A stretch of 64,000 nt of DNA. Source: Adiantum capillus-veneris (taxonomy: Eukaryota > Streptophyta > Polypodiopsida > Polypodiales > Pteridaceae). The DNA lies in contig CM043959.1 in NCBI GenBank assembly GCA_014529385.2, positions 48,487,928-48,551,927 of the forward strand, given 5' to 3'. Positions 43,180 through 53,915 of this stretch are shown here, one piece after another. The notes beneath the pieces are model-generated. The model did not search any database. It worked only from the letters and a program-made list of their open reading frames with translations, and was not told where the DNA came from. The position numbers and the translations under genes were made by a program. Position 1 is the stretch's first letter, and the number at the start of each line of letters is the position of its first letter.

Positions 43180-44240
43180 AAATGGAAACCACAAAAGAGG
43201 ATGGTAAAAATGTAATGAGTGTTCCATCCCATTACAAGAAATATACTCTCCAAGATTGAAAAATCATAGTCGAACAACCTGTTAGAGAACTACGAAAACA
43301 GGGCGAGTCCTGCAAAGGGCCTGAAAACGCAAATAAGATAGATTTGGCTGAACCAGGAGAAGAGCCTAGGCCTGCCTACATTGCAAATGACCTAACATAA
43401 GAAGAAGAAGAGCTTTTACTAAGCCTACTAAAAGAATACCGAGATATCTTCGCTTGGTCTTACAAGGATCTCAAGGGTGTTGATCCGAAAATATGTCAAC
43501 ATACCATACCCATGAGAGATGATGCAAAACCAAGTAGACAAAGGCCACACACGTACAGTGAAACATTTTCTAGAAAGATCAAAGAAGAAATTGAGAAACT
43601 AAAGGAAGCCGAATTCATTTATGAAATTGATAACACGGATTGGGTATCTCCAATTGTGGTGGTACCCAAGAAGAATGGAAAATTACGAGAGTGTGTCAAC
43701 CTCAAGAAAGTGAATGCAGCTACCATTAGAGACAACTTTCCTCTTTCAATCACTAAGCATGTTTTAGAACGAGTTCTAGAAAAAGAAGCTTACAGCTTCT
43801 TAGATCGCTTTTCGGGATACAACCAACTTTTGGTTGACCCAAAAGATCAGCATAAAACTGCTTTTGCAACGGAATGGGGTATTTTTGCCTATCAGGTTAT
43901 GCCTTTTGGTTTAACTAATGCTCCTGTCACATTTCAAAGATTGGTGAGCCATGCTTTTAAAGAATATCTTAGGAAATTCTTGTAAGTATATATGGATGAT
44001 CTATGCGTACATTCGTCAATCTGGGCTAATCATTTTGAACACCTCAAAAAGGTATTCGAAAAATGTAGACTGTATAGGAGTTGCTTGAATCCTGAAAAGT
44101 GCACATTCATGGGTAGACAAGGGAAAATTCTTGGACATATAGTGTCTAAAAATGGCATCGCTTCTAATATGGATAAAATTCATGTTATTGTTGATTTGCC
44201 TAGACCAACAACAGTCAAGGGGATTCAAGCCTTCATGAAA
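43180..44240 (+). pseudogene. Copy B: reverse transcriptase
   Basis: Shows EYRDIFAWSYKDLKGVDPKI, ETFSRKIKEEIEKLKEAEFI, DWVSPIVVVPKKNGKLRECV, VMPFGLTNAPVTFQRLVSHA and the catalytic YMDDLCVHSSIWANHFEHLK near 43995. It is the better preserved of the two copies, but a TAA at 43983 replaces the glutamate codon seen in copy A just before the YMDD box. Confidence 0.93.
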
Positions 44241-44244
44241 CATT

Positions 44245-44796
44245 GTGAATATTACAAATGATTCATTTACATGTACGTTAAAATTGCAAAAACCCATGTT
44301 TAGCTTGATTACACACTTTGAATGGACTGATGAGTGTGAAGAATCCTTCATGAAGCTTAAGCAAGCTTTCACTTCAGCTCCAATATTGAAAGCACCAGAT
44401 TGGAATAAGATATTTCACATACATGTAGATGCTTCCAAGTTTTCCATAGGGTGTATTCTAGCTCAACCAGGAGACCGGAAAATTGATTTTCCTATTTCTT
44501 ATGCTAGTCGACAATTGAACATGGCACAAAATAATTACACAACCACCAAAATGGAAGGATTAGGAATGATCTATGCCATAAAAAAGTATAGACATTACCT
44601 ATTAGCAAACAAATTTGTGTTCTTTGTGGACCACCAAGCCTTATTGTACTTGGTCAACAAGCCATGCAGCACAAGAAGAATAGTGAGATGGTTCATCATT
44701 CTTCTGGAATTTGATTTCATTATAGTTGTAAAAAAGGGTACTATTCATCAACGAGCAGATCATTTGTCTAGGATTGTTTCCCGCCTAAAGGAGTAG
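44245..44796 (+). pseudogene. Copy B: RNase H
   Basis: A full-length Ty3/gypsy RNase H: LKAPDWNKIFHIHVDASKFS, ISYASRQLNMAQNNYTTTKM EGLGMIYAIKKYRHYLL, VFFVDHQALLYLVNKP and HQRADHLSRI. The active-site residues (D in HVDAS, E in KMEG, D in FVDHQ, and the final D in RADHLSR) are present. The frame is closed by a TAG at 44794. Confidence 0.92.
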
Positions 44797-45019
44797 ACAA
44801 TGATCTACCATATGCATATTTTTTCTCCATGGAAATGATACCTCGATGGTTGGAAAATATGGTATCATTGATGACCATAGCTCAAGTGAATTCGCAAATA
44901 CCACTTCCTATTACAACCGGATTAATTGGGCAATCGGCTATGTATCAATTACTAGCTGGTAGGCTATACAAGAGAAACCGAGATGGAATATTGCTCTTAT
45001 GCATTAATCTTGAAGAGAA

Positions 45020-46556
45020 AACCTAATACCTAAGTCAAGCACATATTACCATAGTAGGACTTCACTTTGCGGAAGACAAACTATGCAAGGGATCTTGCGA
45101 CTTGGAGTATTTTGGCCAACTATGAGGAGTGATGTTCGCTCTTTTGTAGATGATTGTCCTCAATGACAAAAACAAACACCCACCTCATGTAACATTGTTT
45201 CAAATGTCACCTGTTCCTAAGTGGAGTAACTATCTAGTCACTTACTTATCGAGGCAAACATTTTCTGAGGATATGTGTAAACACCATCAAAGAGCAATTG
45301 AAACTGAAGCAAGAGACTATGCTCTTATTGTAAACCAATTGTATCGGAGAGGTAAGGATCAACATTTGTGTCTTTGTGAAAATGAAGACGAATATATTCC
45401 GATCATAGAACAAGCATATGTTGGATTAGCTAGAGGTCACTTTTCTAGTGAGACCACCGCAAGAGCAATCTTAATGGTAGTCATATGGTGGCCAACACTT
45501 TCTGCAGATGCAAAAGAATATGTTCGAAGGTGTGATGCTTGTCAACGAGCAAAAATGCCAACACGAGTAGATAGCATACCCTTAAGACCAATGATGGGAG
45601 CTAGAGCTAGAGCTTTATGGGGTATAGACTTTGTTGGGCCAATACAGCCACCTGCTTATAGAACCCAAGCTCAATATATTATTGTAGGTATGGACTATTT
45701 GACTAAGTGGGCAGAGGCTAAAGCAACTCAAAAGAATGATGCCAGAACCACTGCCGCATTCTTATATGAGTATGGATTCACAAGATATGGACTACCAATA
45801 GAAATTGTCAGTGATAGGGAAATTCATTTCCTTAATGAGGTAATCGAGTATCTGCTTAATGAATTTATGGTCATCCATAACAAATCAGCTCCCTATCACC
45901 CACAAGGAAACGGACAAGCTGAGCATACGAATAAAATTCTTAGCTCGGTATTGACTAAGGTGGTTAGTTCAGGAAGGACAGACTGAGAAATGAATCTCCA
46001 TGCTACTATATGGGCTTATCGAGTTTCATTCAAAAAAACTTTAAATGCTACACCCTTTAACGTTGTTTATGGTCTTGATGTCATACTACCAATAGAATTT
46101 CAATTGCCGACATTAAGGGTAGCTAAGGATCTTGAGTGGACTGGACATGAATTGTCAGAGAGACTTGAAGATTTAGAGAAGTTGGATGAGCAAAGGCTAA
46201 CTGTTGTAGCTCACATCTATGCACAAAAGCAGCAACAAAAACACTTTTTTGATTCCCATCTAATTACAAATATATTCAAAAAAGGAGACTTAGTTCTAGT
46301 CTATTCCCTTAAGCAACATATTTCCAAGTTTAAGAAAAAGGAAAACGGACCGTTTATCATTGAAGATGTATCTTCAAGTGGAGCAGTTAAGTTGTCCATC
46401 CTAGATGGTGAACCAATGGCTAATTGGATTAGTGGATGTCATTTAAAGAAGTACAATTTGTCGTTAACCAATGAATCGTTAGAAAGAATGCATGCAGCTA
46501 AGCAAAGGAAGATAAAACGACAGCAGATTATTGATGAAGCCCAAGAGGAAGCTTGA
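45020..46556 (+). pseudogene. Integrase of the giant retroelement
   Basis: The frame from 45150 carries the zinc-binding part (YVGLARGHFSSETTARAI ... RRCDACQRAK). The catalytic core follows with WGIDFVGPIQPPAYRTQA, IVGMDYLTKWAEAKATQ, GLPIEIVSDREIHFLNEVIE and YHPQGNGQAEHTNKIL, i.e. the expected D, D and E positions. A TGA at 45984 interrupts it. The tail (45990-46556) has ATIWAYRVSFKKTLNATPF, GDLVLVYSLKQHISKFKKKE and GPFIIEDVSSSGAVKL, with no chromodomain. Integrase joins the element DNA to the host chromosome. Confidence 0.93.
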
Positions 46557-47761
46557 CTTCGAGTACTCAAAAGGAAAGATGCTCTCAAGAATCAACAAAT
46601 ACCTATTCCCATCAACACACTAGAAATAGATGACTGACAATTGGAATTACAGAAAGATGTAGTGTCAACGGATGATGAATGGTTAGATGGAATGGACCTT
46701 TGCATCAAAGTACATCTCAACAACCATAGCACAAATGCATTGGTCGACACAAAAGCTAGAGTAAATGAAGTCAGTTATTTCATGTATAAGAAAGCAACAA
46801 GTCAGTCATTGACAGCAGGAATAGCGACTATCAAAGGATGCAACAAGAACCCAACACCAACATTGGGAGTAGTCAACTTGAATGTGATAGTACATGGATG
46901 TTCATGTCCTCATCAGTTTGTATGCTTACCTGATGAACACATGAATGAGACAATGATTCTTGGAATTCCATGGATACGGACGTACAAGGCAGTACCAAAT
47001 TGGGATATAAATCAGCTCAGGCTGTCACCTAAAGACGGACAACTCATTGTTCCAATTTTGCACCAAGCAAAGAGGAATAAAAAGGCAATTATCAACAGAG
47101 AAAACCACGAAGTAATCAATCTTCTCTATCCTATCGACAAGAAAATGCTACAAATAGCATGCAAGGAGTCAGGCAAATTTGGGTACCAAAAGCACAGCTT
47201 AGGGACAAGCCGATTCAAATTTGGGTGCCCAAAACATCATTGACAATACCAAAGATGGTTCCAAGGGTCAAAACACAGAGACGAGCATCTCCCAGCAAGG
47301 AACCTTTCACGAAATGGATTTGGAAGGAAAAAGAGCACTTATCTTCTTCGCAAACTGGAAAACAAATCAAGCAATGGAGAGTTAAGTCTCAGAAACCTCA
47401 ACCATACCATTCTGACCAAGATAAACCAAGATACCAATGGCGGGTAAAAGCTCGACAACAATCATCCTTGATACCAAAAGCTCAGGAAATCAGCATGCTA
47501 AATCATCCTGATGGCACAATCAAGCAAAGAGCACACATGCTACAAGATTTTGTCTTTGGAAGACAACATCACCAAGCCTCGATATCAAAAACCCTTGAGT
47601 TAATCACTCAAGACCCAACTCTTGCACAGCATAATGGTTTGAACTGCATTGATCTTCAAAGTATGGTAGAGTCAATCAAGGCTATGCATAGACACAATTG
47701 TTCAACCCATGCACACAGTCATCCCGGAGTACGCCATCGAGGAGGGGTGGAAGAGTACTAA
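46557..47761 (+). pseudogene. Second retropepsin-like domain and basic tail downstream of integrase
   Basis: Same frame as integrase, reached past TGA codons at 46554 and about 46635. It reads HLNNHSTNALVDTKARVNEV, then PTPTLGVVNLNVIVHG and MILGIPWIRTYKAVPNWDIN. This is the fold pattern of an aspartic protease (ALVDTGA..N, then ILG-x-PW), but the catalytic triplet is DTK-A rather than DTG-A. The region ends at 47243, and a second frame (47159-47761) continues with repeated RQIWVPK/IQIWVPK and QWRVK motifs, a basic tryptophan-containing tail. Gypsy elements normally carry a single protease before reverse transcriptase, so this copy may have structural or other roles. Inactivity is inferred from the missing glycine. 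Confidence 0.65.
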
Positions 47762-49172
47762 GTAATCAAGGGCAATGTTTGAAGAGGGAGGAAAAACGTT
47801 TGATGTTAACGTGTGATTTTTTGCAAAATTACCTAATAATACCCTTATAAATTATCACCAGGGGAAATTTAACTGATAATATCTCCCCAGTGAGAGTAAA
47901 TAGTGTATATACTATCAAAAAATACTCCTTTTTTGTTATTTTTCATCATTTTTCTTGATATTGAGACTTAAAAATGGAGAAATCCAACAAAACATAATAA
48001 AGCTGTGTTTTTCAATGGATTTTCTTAATTATTGAATTTTCACTTTGCTTTTTAGCGTATTTTGTTATTTTCTTTGATTTTTCTAATAAACAGGTCAAAA
48101 ATCAATAATAAATAGCAACGGAGCTCAAATGGAAAAACTGAAGACACGATGGTGATTAAAAAGACAAGGTGGACAAGCACAAAAAATTTCAATCAAATCT
48201 GCAGATGGAAGCGGGAAGCCTAAATTAGGCTGCCATACCTACTTTTGCAGAATTCTTGCAGAATGAGCTACAGGGATCCGATTGGGAAAATTTTTGAGTC
48301 TGACATAGATTTCACGGCCTAGTAGGACTAACCGAGGAATCTGGGAAAAAATAGTTCGGGAAGTCCGAGTATAGATACCCAAGGTAGGCTAAAATCACCT
48401 CATTTTCACTTGTTGCCTTTGGAGAGAGAGCCTTTCGACCCTCTTCGCGCGTATTTTGCGGAGTCCACAGTCACCTGTTTTCAGCGCCATCTCACACGAA
48501 ACATGAGGGGTAAGTTCTTTACTCATCAATGATCCATTTTGTACGGCCGGTAGCTAGTCTAAAACCCTAGAAAAAACCCTAGAATCCGAGCAGTGCATAA
48601 GACCTACGACCAAAAATCGACCATAGCGGCTTGTCAGCTCAACCAAATCGGAAGATTTGAACTGTAGCATGCCCCAACATATTAGAACACTTCTATATCA
48701 ACAATTGATCATTCGGCAAGGGTTGAGGGGGTCCCAAGTAGAAAAGCTAGGTTTTTGGCAGATGCCAGGATTGGATTCTTACTCCACAGACAGCTTACCT
48801 ATGAGGTCTATACACAATGTATATGATTGGTTTCGTAAAATCAATCAAGCCAAGCCCTCAAAAAGCAAAAAAATGGCTCGAAAGCTACAAAGCGTCAAAT
48901 TCGATATACGAGGTCAAATTGACTCCAAATGGGCCAAAATTAAATGAGTTGCTTCACGACTATGTTGCGGACAAGTCCATAGCCTCAAAAGTGACTAACC
49001 AACTCAACAGGCAGTGTAGTCAGAGAAATCGGTGATTTCAGAGTTGACAAAGCACGAAGTGATACCGGCAAGACCAAACTTTACCAAATTCAATTTAGGA
49101 CGTACTTGTTTTAGGTGTATAGAATGTGGTTAGGTCAAAAAATTTAAGTTTTGCGAGAAAATGTTGACTGCT
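47762..49172 (+). other. Non-coding stretch between pol and accessory ORF, with a possible promoter and short 5' exon
   Basis: A purine-rich run (GAAGAGGGAGGAAAAA near 47778) is followed by AT-rich sequence. Near 48500 the sequence CGAAACATGAGGGGTAAGTT has an ATG three codons before a consensus GT-AAGT donor. If used, this would make a tiny first exon spliced over the palindrome array to the accessory ORF near 49970. This is inference from signals only. Confidence 0.35.
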
Positions 49173-49770
49173 GTAAATAATCGTGATTATTTACTTTTGT
49201 ACTATTTTGGCTTGAAAATTGCATCATCACCTCACCTATCACTCGTACACACCTATTACATGCCAAATTTCAAGTATAAGCCAAAACGATCAACTATAAC
49301 TTGGAAAATTGCCAAAAAACGCAAAGAAGTCATTGCAAGCCAATTTCTGAGTTATGAGCCACATTTTTTGATCCAAATCACCTCATATCACATACACAGG
49401 GTCTATACCATGCCTAGAACCAAGTTGTACCAAAAAATATTTATTTTGGTAGAAAAGTTAATAATCACAATTATTTACTTTTTAGCCGAAAAGGGAGAAA
49501 TTTGCAACTGCCATCATAGATCCAAAGTACATGATATACTAAGCCCACTAGCCAAGGTTGAATAAATTTGGAGCTCAGAATCTCAAAATTTCTTTACATC
49601 TACTCTTTCAAAGACCCAAAGCCTAAATTTGGCACCATTTTCACCCAGTGCATCCAAATGAGCCCATATTTCACTCAGAGTATGTAATTGGTATATACTT
49701 CAAGCCTATAATGTTAAATTTGCAAAAAGTTAAAAAATTTACTCACCTGTAAATAATCCTGATTATTTAC
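49173..49770 (-). repeat. Second palindrome array, three copies, apparently inverted relative to the leader array
   Basis: The same palindrome starts at 49173, 49457 and 49749 (spacings 284 and 292). On the plus strand, TTTTGATCCAAATCACC lies about 110 bp before the palindrome at 49457. Its complement, GGTGAAATTTGGATCA, lies about 110 bp after the palindrome at 28691 in the leader. Other phrases (GGTATAGACCC on the minus strand here, GTATACC...AGACCCC there) agree, so the array unit is in opposite orientation. Confidence 0.75.
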
Positions 49771-49957
49771 TTTTGTTGTAATTTTTTGTTTGAACTTCCT
49801 AATTTTGATCTTTACATGTTTTTATGCATCTATGCATGTTCAAAAATTGATTTGAAGCAAATTGGACCAAATTTGTCAGCATTTCAGACTAAAGGACATT
49901 TCAGAGAAAATCTGCCAAATTTGTTAACTTTGACACTCTATTCACTCAACAAGAGCC

Positions 49958-52700
49958 ATGCAAGCCACAGAGATGGCCAAGAAGAAGCTCTCGCAAAAGG
50001 AGAAGCTGCAAGAGCTACCGCCATACCACAACTGGAGCCCGATTCAGTCAAGACTGCCAAAGCGACCTACCTGTCAAAGGAACAGCTTGAAGAGCATAAC
50101 ACAACAGTGTTCACGGGTAGATTCAAGAGCAAAGAAGGACATCAGGTAGAAGTGCAACTTCTACCAAAAGAAGTTTATGATGTCGCCGCAAAGCCCGAGA
50201 CCAAAGAAGCCAACAGGAGGCTTGGTCTCAGAGAATTTTATGAACAAGATCCATGTGGAGTGGACTTCCAAAAAGCGTATGAGCTCTTGTCCACGATCAA
50301 AGAAGATGGAACCGCGCAAATCTCTGACCAGAAAACAGGCAGAAGATCCCTCAGAATTACTGGAGAAAATGTATCAGGAAGCAGAAGCTTTAAAGCTGAA
50401 AGAAGCCCAGAAAGAGGAATGGAAAGCTAAAGAGGCGGTGGAGTAGCAAAAGCAAGCAGAGGAAGCAACTGCACAAGGCAAAGCACAGCATGAACGAGGT
50501 GATATATCTCCCCAAATTTCTTCACCTGTTTCAGAACAGCATGATCACCCCATGCCGAGTGCACCACCATGACCAGCAGATAAAGCCATAGAACCTGAGT
50601 CCACAAAGAAAATAGAGCCTGAACAAAGAGAAGCAGCTGAATATGCACAACAAGCAGCTACTACACAAGAGCCACACAAAGAGCAAGACAAAGAGCCAGA
50701 AAGGGCAGCGAGTCCTGCAGGCAGAGGACAACATAGAGTTTGAGCAAACAAGAGAACAGAAGTCCGAGGAAACACCTTCTACCTCAACACAGCAAGAAAA
50801 GTCCGAGGCATCCAAAAAGCTCAGGATGACACAACAGAAGAAGATCAGCCATAGTCTCAGAGGCAACAACAACCAGCCGCCATGACGCAGCCGAAAGATA
50901 CACAAGAGACTGCAGAAACATCAAGGCAGCTAGCACAAAATGAAGATTGGCAATCAAACGATGAAGTGATCCTGCAAGTCAACGAGTATGCCAAGCAAAT
51001 GCAGGACATGACGGAAAGACTCCGAACAACCGCACTTAGTCATAGCACAAGGGCCAAAGAATTAGAGATGGTGATTGACGCACTCCAAGGGGAGCTAGAC
51101 GACAGATTAAACGTCATCACCGATCTACAAAGGCAAGTGCAAGAATTGAAAGCTGAAGCTGAACAATATTAGCTAGCAAGGGAAAAACAGTAGAAAGAGA
51201 TGGAGGAGCTCGGTGATCTACTTACGAAGTTGTCAGATGCTTGCAAAGCAAAAGACGAACAGCTGACAGAAGTCACCACAACAAACTTCTAACTACAACC
51301 ATGTCAGTTCAAAAGATGCAAGTACAGTTAGATGTAGCGAATGCCTCCCTACAATACTCGGAGCAGAGAATAAATGATCAGGCAATTTCTTGCGGCAAAT
51401 AAGAGAAAATCCTGTGGTGGCCTCGACCAAAGGAGCAGAGAATAAAGACCTTGATTTGGAGCTTAAACTGGAGCAGTCTCGGCGCAAAGACCTGGCTTTA
51501 ATGCGGGTGCAAAGAGAAGACGAGCTGCTGCAAGAAATAGATGAGCTTAAAAGAGTCAACTAGCTATTGAGAGAGGGACGGCTAGAAACACAAGAAGAGG
51601 TAGGAACTTTAGAGCAGCCATAGATAGAGATCCCCTCAGTTTCATTTGTTGAGATGGAGACACAGTCAGCAGAGGAGCTAGGTGGCGAGGAAGAATTTCA
51701 AGTACAAATAACAGAAACGGATACAGTGCCAATGGTCTAGCTGTCAAAGGCTGAGGAAGACGCACTGAAAGTAAAGATCACACAAGAGGTAGATGAGCAA
51801 TGGAAGGTAGCGATGGATTGGGAGTTGAGATTTCTTCACTCTGTCAACGTTACACAACTCACTCCCAATCAAATCAATGCGCAATGGCACCAACAATCTC
51901 TGTCCTATCCTTTGATAAAGGTGGAGTTGGTCCAAGTCAAAGAGAGGCTGTATAAAGACATGCAAGTAGAAGGTGCAGATCAAGACCACCCAGAGTGGAG
52001 GCTAAGCTGGTTGAACAAGAATCCATGGTATTTGATTCTATTCACAAGAGCACCTGCGGCCCTACAAAAGGATCCTACTTTCTGTCATGTACCAAGAGTA
52101 AGGACTTGGCAAGCACATGAGGCATTAACGAAGAAGCGGCCAACCTGGCTGAACTACCTGAGATTGCCAGCTCCAAAAAAGGGACCGGCCACAAAGGAAT
52201 ACATGGTGAAGACCCTAAAGGGTGCCATGTCATTCTTCAAGAGTCTACCTAATCTATCATGTGCAATGTTATATAAAATCTGCCAAATGTTGCTCACTTG
52301 CATCGAAGTATTTCATGAGCCAGAGCAAGCAGGCACCCTGTGGATGTCTTTCTCGAAAGGTAATAGAGGTTTATGCTACGATCTCAGTAGTCAACCTTCC
52401 GAAGAAGTCCTCTATGGCTTCTACGCCCGGTGCATGTTCCTACCTTCACATAATATGTTGGTGTTTGAGGAAGCATTCTACACAGGGTATTTCACTTGGC
52501 GAACGAAGATATATGGGCCAGTGATCAAAAACCTAACATCAAGATTTGTAGGCTACTCTGCAGTAGAGTTGAAAAACAGAGTCACTATTCAGTTCTTGCA
52601 AGTGCCAGATAAAGAGAGGAAGATCAAATACGAAAAGGCCCTAAATGCGCTTAAAGACCGCCTCGCCAGCTGTCAATCCGAAGACTACTTCAGTCCATAA
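49958..52700 (+). pseudogene. 3' accessory ORF of the giant retroelement: coiled coil plus C-terminal globular domain
   Basis: Begins at or near ATGGCCAAGAAGAAGC (49972), preceded by an acceptor-like CCACAG. The N-terminal part (to 50446, one frameshift) has TVFTGRFKSKEGHQVEVQLL and KLKEAQKEEWKAKEAVE. A long Glu/Gln/Lys/Ala-rich middle (50447-51760, several stops) includes MQDMTERLRTTALSHSTRAK and DRLNVITDLQRQVQELKAEA, typical of coiled coil. The C-terminal 295 codons (51813-52700) are open and globular, with PTWLNYLRLPAPKKG, SFFKSLPNLSCAMLYKICQM and VFEEAFYTGYFTWRTKIYG, and no membrane segment. It stops 23 bp before the polypurine tract. Athila-type elements carry an env-like ORF in this place, but this product has no visible signal peptide or membrane anchor. 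Its function is unknown. Confidence 0.65.
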
Positions 52701-52722
52701 AGTTGTGTCAAGGGAAGACATA

Positions 52723-52739
52723 GGCGAGGAGGGGGGGAA
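52723..52739 (+). other. Polypurine tract of the giant retroelement
   Basis: GGCGAGGAGGGGGGGAA directly precedes TGTTAG of the 3' LTR. This is where plus-strand DNA synthesis is primed in LTR elements. Confidence 0.9.
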
Positions 52740-53632
52740 TGTTAGCAGCAAGCTAACACAGATACCATTTTTCGGAGCTCTTATTATAAAAACACTTATT
52801 ATTTTTTATAAATCGAGAATATTGTAACTCCTATTTTTTGGATAAACCTTGTAATTGATGAGTTGGGGCTACAAGCTTCCAAATTGTATCAACCTATCAT
52901 TACCTATCTTTAGTTAGAGATCCCAAATTATCAGTTTTGACCACCAAAAATCTTGGCTAAGGTATAAAAGCCAATTTTTGTAAGTTATTATTAAGTTTTG
53001 GATAATAAAATACATAGCGTGAGCTAATGGCACTGACTTCTCTCCTTTCTCACGTTTCCTACTCCCTCTCCGGTTGTCATATTGCAGTCGTGTTTGTTGC
53101 ATTGCAACCATAGGTAAGAGCTCTACGCATTGACGTAAACACTTCACAGTATTTTGTAGCTTTTGGCTCACCCTAATTTCATCATAAGTAGGAATTTACA
53201 CTTCAAAATCAAAAACTAAGCATAGGCGGGGTATTGGGGCATCATTGCTAAGCATTTAGGTGTACTGGGTCAAAAATCCACTGCTGTTAATAATCGCGAT
53301 TTTGGCACTTGATCTAAGGTGGGATTTAAGACCATAACATGTGTGCTTAGGTCTTATAAACATGTCCTAGAAGTTTCGTTACATTTGGATATCATTTGAT
53401 GTTGTAACGGATGTGATTTGTTTGCCGATGAGCGATTGGCTTTTGGTGATTTCAGTCACTTGAGTGTAGCTTGAGTTAGATGCGAGTTGTTTGTTGTTTT
53501 CCAAGAGATTGACAACCTCTTGTAGCCTCTATACACTAGTTGAGTCAGCTTCGTCCCATGGATTGACAATTTAATCATGGTTCTCGCTAAAACTGCAATA
53601 AGATAGGATAGTGAGCTTAGACACACGTCCCA
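52740..53632 (+). repeat. 3' LTR of the giant retroelement
   Basis: 893 bp, TGTTAGCAGC... to ...CGTCCCA. It matches the 5' LTR along its whole length and lacks the CACTA insertion, so it shows the empty site. TATA-like GGTATAAAAGCC is at about 52960. The right end borders a poly-C run. Confidence 0.92.
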
Positions 53633-53667
53633 CCCCCCCCCCCCCCCCCCAACACACACACACACAT
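53633..53667. repeat. Poly-C and (CA)n/(TG)n tract
   Basis: C run of about 18 bp, then ACACACAC and TGTGTGTG, which together form a short self-complementary stretch. Confidence 0.9.
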
Positions 53668-53679
53668 GTGTGTGTGGGT

Positions 53680-53915
53680 AAAATGGTTGGTTGTCATTAA
53701 ATATTGTGACAACCTCAATAGAATACAATTGGCATGGAACTGCATGTTCCACATGAGGACAAAGCAACGTAAGGTGTGCTATCACTTCATCAAAGACGTG
53801 ATCTTTGCTAGCGACATTGACCTTAGGTACGTGAGGATGGATGCGAGATTGTTGAGATCTTCATGAAGGCCCTATTAGCAAAGAAGTTGAGACAATTTTG
53901 AATGACGCTTGGAGT
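53680..53915 (+). pseudogene. Ty1/copia RNase H C-terminal remnant
   Basis: Reads CDNLNRIQLAWNCMFHMRTK, VCYHFIKDVIFASDIDLRYV, then in another frame EIVEIFMKALLAKKLRQF and a stop. This is the end of copia RNase H (DNQSAIQLA ... ARTKHI ... HFVRD ... DIFTKAL pattern). It lies just right of the giant retroelement, so that element probably inserted into or next to an older copia copy. Confidence 0.8.

Larger units (their letters stand above)
31390..44516 (+). repeat. Internal tandem duplication of ~4 kb (31390-35428 and 35429-44516)
   Basis: Sequence from 35429 onward repeats that from about 31390 onward (ACCCTATG..GAGCCTAGTCC, CCACCACCAATGGA, CCAAGAAC-GGAAACTGTCATAA). It runs through nucleocapsid, protease, linker and reverse transcriptase to the RNase H point where copy A ended. 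Copy B then continues into full RNase H and integrase. The join at 35426-35428 shares the trinucleotide ACA between RNase H and nucleocapsid sequence. Copy B is interrupted by the DNA transposon at 36153-41280. The copies differ by scattered substitutions and small indels. Confidence 0.9.
25177..53632 (+). mobile_element. Giant Ty3/gypsy LTR retroelement with nested insertions, internal duplication and a 3' accessory ORF
   Basis: Both LTRs begin TGTTAG and end CA (25177-27436 and 52740-53632). A primer site follows the 5' LTR (27441-27458) and a polypurine tract precedes the 3' LTR (52723-52739). Flanking pentamers are TCCCC and CCCCC, a near-match target duplication beside an unstable C run. 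Removing the CACTA insert (1336 bp), the DNA transposon (5128 bp) and one copy of the internal duplication (about 4 kb) leaves roughly 18 kb. The order inside is leader, gag, protease, reverse transcriptase, RNase H, integrase, second protease-like domain, accessory ORF. The reverse transcriptase motif YMDDLCVHSS, the lack of a chromodomain, the primer-site type and the ORF after pol recall the Athila/Tat branch. By eye the first 220 bp of the LTRs differ at about 17 positions, so insertion is old. Confidence 0.85.

Noticed and set aside
47762-48560. A separate 3' LTR of an inner gypsy element after pol
   Set aside because: A purine run precedes it, but no matching second copy was found near 27.4-29.4 kb, whereas the outer LTR pair with primer site and polypurine tract explains the element. 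I could not fully exclude it by eye.
28113-49770. Regularly spaced palindromes as a CRISPR array
   Set aside because: Spacing is ~288 bp, spacers are themselves related repeats, and the host is a plant. They are diverged tandem repeats of a retroelement.
49958-52700. Accessory ORF as an envelope gene
   Set aside because: The position fits, but no signal peptide, membrane anchor or cleavage-site pattern is visible, and the protein is largely coiled coil.
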